Positions 7,141 through 10,298 of a DNA stretch of 10,298 bases are shown here, piece after piece. Under the pieces are notes generated by a model that ran no database searches, was not told the DNA's origin, and saw nothing but the letters and a program-made list of their open reading frames with translations. Numbering within the stretch: position 1 is the first letter of the stretch; the number at the start of each line of letters is the position of its first letter. Made by a program: the position numbers and the translations under genes. The DNA comes from Hyphomicrobiales bacterium (GTDB taxonomy: Bacteria; Pseudomonadota; Alphaproteobacteria; Rhizobiales; Aestuariivirgaceae): contig JAHFPK010000074.1 of assembly GCA_023266715.1 (NCBI GenBank), forward strand, positions 1-10,298, in the 5' to 3' direction.

Positions 7141-7193
7141 ACATTATGCCTGCGCCGATCGTCAGGTTCGCGGCACAAAAGGCTGTTGCCGAT
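7092..7193 (-). pseudogene. Remnant of the 3' end of a second dipeptide epimerase (DgcA-like) gene
   Basis: On the minus strand, positions 7092-7136 and the codon after encode FDGSPMYPPSPELWG followed by TGA. The intact epimerase gene to the right ends FDGSVMYPPPPDLWG followed by TAG: 12 of 15 residues identical and the stop in register. At the DNA level, 7092-7139 and 8576-8623 match at 36 of 48 positions without gaps, including exact runs of 9 (GGATACATA) and 13 bases (GCTGCCATCAAAG). Many differences are synonymous, so this copy diverged while it was still coding. Upstream in the same frame, 7140-7193 reads I-G-N-S-L-L-C-R-E-P-D-D-R-R-R-H-N-V, only loosely like the epimerase D-G-P-L-L-L-A-R-D-R-N-P-G. 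It then meets TGA codons at the VOC stop. The rest of the gene is missing. The first 35 bases overlap the MFS 3' end, which may explain why they survive. Confidence 0.8.
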
Positions 7194-7196
7194 TCA

Positions 7197-7574
7197 TCAC
7201 GACGCCCGGTCGCAGTAAGCCTCGATTCGGTAGCCCTCGGGATCGACGACGAATGTTGCGTAATAGTTCGCCCCATAATCGGCGCGAAGGCCCGGGCTTC
7301 CATTGTCGCGGCCGCCTGCAGCCAGCGCGGCTTTGTGAAATGCGTCAACACTCTTACGGGTTGGTGCGGTAAAGCAGAAATGCAGTCCCGAATGCAAATC
7401 AGCCGGCACGGGGCTTGCGCATGCGCTGATCCAGAACGCGACGGCATCTTTGCCATAACCGAGTGAGGTGTCATCGGTACTCAGGCGGGAATAGCCAAGC
7501 GGCTTGAACGCGGCGTCGTAGAAACTTTTGGCCCGGGCGACATCCAGAACGCCAATGGACACGTGGTTAATCAT
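7197..7574 (-). CDS. VOC family protein (glyoxalase/dioxygenase fold)
   Basis: A 125-residue single-unit vicinal-oxygen-chelate protein. It opens MINHVSIGVLDVARAKSFYD, with His4 as the first metal ligand position. His65 in G-L-H-F-C-F and Glu118 in the D-P-E-G-Y-R-I-E-A-Y ending are the other likely ligands. The family includes glyoxalase I-like lyases, dioxygenases and antibiotic-binding proteins. This short form is usually left as an uncharacterised glyoxalase-like protein that acts in the cytosol as a dimer. The start ATG at 7572-7574 is preceded by a strong ribosome site (GAGGAGAA). It is divergent from an AraC regulator 81 bp away, the likely controller. Its TGA stop lies next to another in-frame TGA, and the epimerase remnant continues beyond in the same frame. 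The substrate cannot be told. Confidence 0.88.
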   Translation of the reverse strand: MINHVSIGVLDVARAKSFYDAAFKPLGYSRLSTDDTSLGYGKDAVAFWISACASPVPADLHSGLHFCFTAPTRKSVDAFHKAALAAGGRDNGSPGLRADYGANYYATFVVDPEGYRIEAYCDRAS

Positions 7575-7591
7575 TTTCAGTTCTCCTCATT

Positions 7592-7653
7592 CGCTAGCGG
7601 CAATTTGGCGGAATCTGCTGTTCCCTGGCTTGGGAAAAATTGCTAATTTTGGC
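7592..7653. promoter_or_regulatory. Divergent VOC/araC control region with palindromes and an imperfect direct repeat
   Basis: The 81-bp space between the divergent VOC and AraC starts holds three small elements. CGCTAGCG (7592-7599) is a perfect 8-bp palindrome. TTCCC-N6-GGGAA (7621-7636) is an inverted repeat. GGCAATTTGGC (7599-7609) and GCTAATTTTGGC (7642-7653) form an imperfect direct repeat about 43 bp apart. AraC-type proteins usually bind direct repeats near the promoters they control, so the last pair is the best operator candidate. No clear -35/-10 pair was identified. Confidence 0.3.
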
Positions 7654-7655
7654 CC

Positions 7656-8537
7656 ATGATGCGAGACGGCCAGATGCCCGACGATCCCGGCGGCAACCAG
7701 CACTCAGGTGGCGTCATGGCGGCGCGCCTGTTGGTTGAGAGCCAGGAGTGGTGCGTCGGTGAATACACCTGCACCGCCGGCCCTTCCGACCGCCCATTCG
7801 AAGAGCGGCATGAACACGTTACCATTGCTGCCGTCGTCGAAGGTTCATTCACATATCGTGGGGATACTGGCCGGGCGATCCTGCACCCAGGGGCATTCCT
7901 GTTTGGCAATTTCGGGTCATGTTACCAATGCGGCCATGATCACAGCACGGGTGACCGATGCATCGCGTTTCATTTCGCGCCTGAGTATTTTTCTGAAGTT
8001 GCGGCCAGTGTCGCAGGCTCGAGCCAGTTCAAATTTCCCAGCGCCATGATGCCTGCCGTTTCCAAAGTTCTTCCCTGGTTCGTGCAAATAGAGGCGCGAG
8101 TTTCAACGTCGGATCGCCTCGAAATCGATGAAGCTGTACCGGGGATCATGGAAGCGGTGGTCGGTGCCGTATCGAATTCAACTCCGACACGCGTTCAGGT
8201 ATCCGCGCGAGAAGAGCGGCGGATAGGTGAAGTTCTGCGTTACATTGAACTGCACGCCGAGAACGCCGTTGACCTTGTTGCGTTGTCCCGCGTGGCAGCG
8301 ATGAGCAAGTACCATTTCTTGCGCACCTTCCGGCGTACTGTCGGCATGACACCATACCAGTTCGTCCTCAGCGTGAGGATGCGCCGCGCCGCGGTGCGCC
8401 TGGCTACCTCCACAGAGTCCGTGTCGGCGATTGCACTTGATGTTGGTTTTGGCGACCTCTCGACCTTCAACCGCAGATTCAAAGACGTTTTCGGCGTGAG
8501 CCCCATGGCCTATCGGGGCCATGAACGGGTAAATTAA
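7656..8537 (+). CDS. AraC-family transcriptional regulator with Cys/His-rich sensor domain
   Basis: A 293-residue regulator. The C-terminal 105 residues carry the two AraC helix-turn-helix units: L-V-A-L-S-R-V-A-A-M-S-K-Y-H-F-L-R-T-F at 207-225, and S-A-I-A-L-D-V-G-F-G-D-L-S-T-F-N-R-R-F at 257-275, followed by G-V-S-P-M-A-Y-R. The N-terminal part looks like a cupin (H-E-H-V-T-I-A-A-V-V-E-G-S-F-T-Y-R-G, then L-H-P-G-A-F-L-F-G). It contains C33, C39, H52, H54, and a cluster C89-x2-C92-x-H94-x-H96-x5-C102, which could bind a metal or react with electrophiles. It is divergent from the VOC gene, which it probably regulates. Start choice is uncertain: the ATG at 7656 has a poor ribosome site, while the in-frame ATG at 7716 (residue 21) has AGGTGG 4 bases upstream and still keeps the whole sensor domain. 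It ends 38 bp before the convergent epimerase stop. Confidence 0.9.
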   Translation: MMRDGQMPDDPGGNQHSGGVMAARLLVESQEWCVGEYTCTAGPSDRPFEERHEHVTIAAVVEGSFTYRGDTGRAILHPGAFLFGNFGSCYQCGHDHSTGDRCIAFHFAPEYFSEVAASVAGSSQFKFPSAMMPAVSKVLPWFVQIEARVSTSDRLEIDEAVPGIMEAVVGAVSNSTPTRVQVSAREERRIGEVLRYIELHAENAVDLVALSRVAAMSKYHFLRTFRRTVGMTPYQFVLSVRMRRAAVRLATSTESVSAIALDVGFGDLSTFNRRFKDVFGVSPMAYRGHERVN

Positions 8538-8575
8538 CGTGTGATCGGGTTAAGTGGAATCCGATTATTCGTGGT

Positions 8576-8624
8576 CTAACCCCAAAGATCCGGCGGTGGC
8601 GGATACATAACGCTGCCATCAAAG
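8576..8624. repeat. Right copy of the diverged 49-bp direct repeat flanking the VOC/AraC pair
   Basis: This is the last 15 codons plus stop of the intact epimerase gene, matching 7092-7140 at about 75% without gaps. On the plus strand, the frame that corresponds to the MFS tail reads ...A-D-T then TAA at 8608-8610, the same position as the MFS stop (V-D-T, TAG at 7124-7126). This is compatible with an older arrangement in which a permease gene ended inside this epimerase end. The stop is partly forced by the conserved Met codon on the other strand. Confidence 0.75.
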
Positions 8625-9556
8625 GAAATGCCGGGGTTGCGATCCCGCGCCAACAGCAAGGGGCCATCGAGATCGATGACGTAGGCCGATTGGGCGACCA
8701 GCATGGCAGGCGCCATTGCCAATGACGTTGCCAGCATGCAGCCCACCATGATTTTGAAATTCATGTCCTTGGCCGTTTGTGCGAGTGCCAGAGCCTCGGT
8801 CAATCCGCCAGTCTTGTCGAGCTTGATATTGATGGCATCATACTTGCCCACGAGCGCCTGCAGATTTTCGCGATCATGGGCGGACTCATCGGCGCAAATC
8901 GCAACCTCATGGCTGATGTGGCGCAACGCTTCGTCATCTGCTGCCGGCAAAGGTTGCTCAATGAGCTCGACTCTGGCGCTGGCGCAAGCCTTCAGGAGAT
9001 TGGGAAGTTCGCCTGGAGTCCAACCCTCATTGGCATCTATAATGAGGCGGATGGCGGGGACTGCCTCACGGATCAGGCGCAGGCGCTCGGCGTCGCCGTC
9101 GCCGCCCAATTTTAATTTGAGTAGGGGGCGATGGGCCGCCTCGGCGGCGGCTTTGGCCATGGCTTCAGGCGTATCGAGGCTTAAGGTATAGGCGGTCACC
9201 ATAGGGCGGGGCTGGTCCAGGAGTGCAAGTTGCCACACTGGCTTTTGGGCCCGTTTTGCTTCCAGGTCCCACAGAGCGCAATCCAGGGCATTGCGGGCAG
9301 CGCGCGGTTGAACAAGGCGCGGAATATCGGCATGGGTGAAACCCGCTTCAATTCGGCTTCGTGCTTGTTCAAGGCTTGCTACGATGCCGTCCACGGATTC
9401 ATGGTAGCGCGGGTAGGGCACACATTCACCACGGCCCTGGTGGCCATCCTCGGCAAGGGTGACAACAACGACTTCCGCCGTTGTCTTGCTGCCTCGTGAA
9501 ATCGTGAAGGCACCAGCGATGGGCCAGCTCTCATGGGCGATTGAAAGGGCAGGCAT
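8576..9556 (-). CDS. dgcA: Enolase-superfamily dipeptide epimerase / N-acetyl-D-glutamate racemase (DgcA-like)
   Basis: A 326-residue muconate-lactonizing-type enolase-superfamily enzyme with a complete active site: the K-L-K pair (Lys147, Lys149), metal ligands Asp174 (D-A-N-E-G-W), Glu200 (E-Q-P-L-P) and Asp223 (A-D-E-S), Lys245 in N-I-K-L-D-K-T-G-G, and D-L-D-G-P at 295-299, typical of L-Ala-D/L-Glu epimerases. The opening S-W-P-I-A-G-A-F-T-I-S-R-G-S-K and G-R-G-E-C-V-P-Y-x-R-Y resemble alphaproteobacterial DgcA, described as an N-acetyl-D-Glu racemase in D-glutamate catabolism. Murein-peptide epimerisation is the alternative. The usual partner DgcN (DUF1611) is not in the window. The ATG at 9554-9556 has no strong ribosome site and lies 8 bp after the stop of the coiled-coil gene, so translational coupling is likely. 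Its 3' end is duplicated in diverged form at 7092-7140. Confidence 0.85.
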   Translation of the reverse strand: MPALSIAHESWPIAGAFTISRGSKTTAEVVVVTLAEDGHQGRGECVPYPRYHESVDGIVASLEQARSRIEAGFTHADIPRLVQPRAARNALDCALWDLEAKRAQKPVWQLALLDQPRPMVTAYTLSLDTPEAMAKAAAEAAHRPLLKLKLGGDGDAERLRLIREAVPAIRLIIDANEGWTPGELPNLLKACASARVELIEQPLPAADDEALRHISHEVAICADESAHDRENLQALVGKYDAINIKLDKTGGLTEALALAQTAKDMNFKIMVGCMLATSLAMAPAMLVAQSAYVIDLDGPLLLARDRNPGISFDGSVMYPPPPDLWG

Positions 9557-9564
9557 GCGCTATG

Positions 9565-10298
9565 TTAACTTGGCGAAATGCGGCCGCAGGCTTCTGCCAG
9601 CATCACGTAGATCTTGCCAGACTCCGACATGAGGCAGGCTTCGACCATTTGATTGCCTTGGGGTGCTTCAGCCACGGTATCAAGCAGGCGTTCGAAAAGC
9701 TTGATGTAGGCGTCAACCTGGCTGCGCACCGGTCTCTCGCTCTCATAACGTGTTGCAATGGTTTTTTGCAGGCGCTTGCCGCGGCCCTCATAAAGACGCT
9801 GGGTGTAAACATGCCTCTCATTCTTGTTGTAGCGCTTCTCAAGTTCTGCCGGCAGACCGTCCTCGAGCACGTTCACAATGTCGCGCGCCGCCCGGTTCAG
9901 CTCCACCGTGAGATTTTCAACTTCGCGGGGCACACCTTTGTTTTCGGCAGGCTTCTTCGCAACGTCTTCGCGCCACGAGATTGAGGTGCCCTTTGATTCA
10001 AGCCGCTCCATGGCTTTTTTCAGGGCGCTAGTCGTTCCGGATTGTGGAGCAAGGAACGCAGCGCCCTCAGATTTTCCCGGGCTGGGATCCCTCGTACTTC
10101 GCGGTTGTGCATAACCTGGTCCGGACAGATCGGTTATGCCGGTTTGGCGCTTGACCACATCGGCAAGCGTATTCAATGCGGCTATCTGGTCGGCCACAAC
10201 CTTGCGCATGGCATCGGCATTGGTTCGCGTTTCCTCTGGCAGGTCGACAATCGCCCGTTTGAGATCGTTGCGCGCACTGTCGATATCCTTGACAACCT
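9565..10298 (-). CDS. C-terminal part of a large coiled-coil hypothetical protein (runs off right edge)
   Basis: The reading frame is open to the right edge, so this is the last 243 codons of a longer gene. The internal ATG at 10207-10209 is not its start: the frame continues upstream as D-S-A-R-N-D-L-K-R-A-I-V-D-L-P-E-E-T-R-T-N-A-D. Early residues form amphipathic helix (M-R-K-V-V-A-D-Q-I-A-A-L-N-T-L-A-D-V-V), followed by a Pro/Ser/Gly-rich linker. A conserved-looking end domain contains L-Y-E-G-R-G-K-R-L-Q-K-T-I, Y-I-K-L-F-E-R-L-L-D-T-V-A and C-L-M-S-E-S-G-K-I-Y-V-M-L-A-E-A. I recognise this ending from very long rhizobial coiled-coil proteins (often labelled apolipoprotein- or kinesin-like by low-complexity matches), whose role is not known. 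It probably forms an operon with the epimerase 8 bp downstream. Confidence 0.8.
   Translation of the reverse strand, partial: VVKDIDSARNDLKRAIVDLPEETRTNADAMRKVVADQIAALNTLADVVKRQTGITDLSGPGYAQPRSTRDPSPGKSEGAAFLAPQSGTTSALKKAMERLESKGTSISWREDVAKKPAENKGVPREVENLTVELNRAARDIVNVLEDGLPAELEKRYNKNERHVYTQRLYEGRGKRLQKTIATRYESERPVRSQVDAYIKLFERLLDTVAEAPQGNQMVEACLMSESGKIYVMLAEACGRISPS

Noticed and set aside
6682..7218. 178-codon open frame on the plus strand inside and beyond the MFS gene
   Set aside because: It is a shifted frame of the MFS coding region, low in hydrophobic pattern and without a family match; the MFS frame explains the sequence.
7052..7474. 140-codon minus-strand frame across the MFS end and VOC gene
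   Set aside because: It overlaps the VOC gene in another frame. Its similarity to a frame at 8479-8667 (L-M-A-A-L-C-I) merely reflects the epimerase-end repeat, whose true frame is FDGS...LWG.
8544..8582. Inverted repeats (ATCGG/CCGAT and GGGTTA/TAACCC) between the AraC and epimerase stops, considered as a terminator
   Set aside because: The arms are only 5-6 bp with long loops (12 and 24 bases), the two stems exclude each other, and no T-tract follows.

Overview
The window looks like a piece of an alphaproteobacterial chromosome, probably Hyphomicrobiales (rhizobia-like). This rests on moderately GC-rich coding sequence, rhizobial-type hypothetical proteins (a long coiled-coil protein and a short protein with a V-M-E-T-x-R-G-R-W-F-L motif), a DgcA-like enolase-superfamily racemase and a YcbB-type L,D-transpeptidase. 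Genus is not decidable here. Ten complete genes, two edge-truncated genes and one gene remnant fill the window. The longest gap is about 110 bp. I saw no tRNA, rRNA, CRISPR array, transposase or phage gene.

Left part, minus strand (1-4178). The edge holds the first 29 codons of a ring-cleaving dioxygenase-type VOC protein. Just upstream of it, 9 bp away, is an alpha/beta hydrolase of the phospholipase/carboxylesterase type, a pairing like the MhqO/MhqD quinone-detoxification genes. Next come an exported L,D-transpeptidase (peptidoglycan cross-linking) and a 682-residue flavin/4Fe-4S amine dehydrogenase of the trimethylamine/histamine dehydrogenase family. The dehydrogenase keeps the flavin, cluster and catalytic residues but has changed substrate-pocket residues.

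Middle (4261-7126). A PLP-dependent serine/threonine dehydratase is divergent from the dehydrogenase. It converges on a small Ala/Pro-rich conserved hypothetical gene, and the two stop codons overlap in the palindrome CTAG. Divergent from that gene is a 12-TM MFS permease of the HcaT/PPP type.

Right part (7092-10298). A divergent VOC-protein/AraC-regulator pair sits between the MFS gene and a DgcA-like dipeptide epimerase/N-acetyl-D-glutamate racemase gene. The epimerase follows, with an 8 bp gap, the 3' part of a large coiled-coil protein gene that runs off the right edge.

The most notable observation is at the end of the MFS gene. A remnant of a second, diverged epimerase 3' end (in-frame, ending FDGSPMYPPSPELWG-stop against FDGSVMYPPPPDLWG-stop in the intact gene) lies antisense to the last codons of the MFS gene. 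The VOC/AraC pair is therefore bracketed by two direct copies of the epimerase 3' end. This suggests an ancestral MFS/epimerase convergent pair that was split by acquisition of the VOC/AraC module. Functional themes are cell-wall and D-amino-acid chemistry (L,D-transpeptidase, DgcA-like enzyme), amine and amino-acid catabolism, and small-molecule detoxification.
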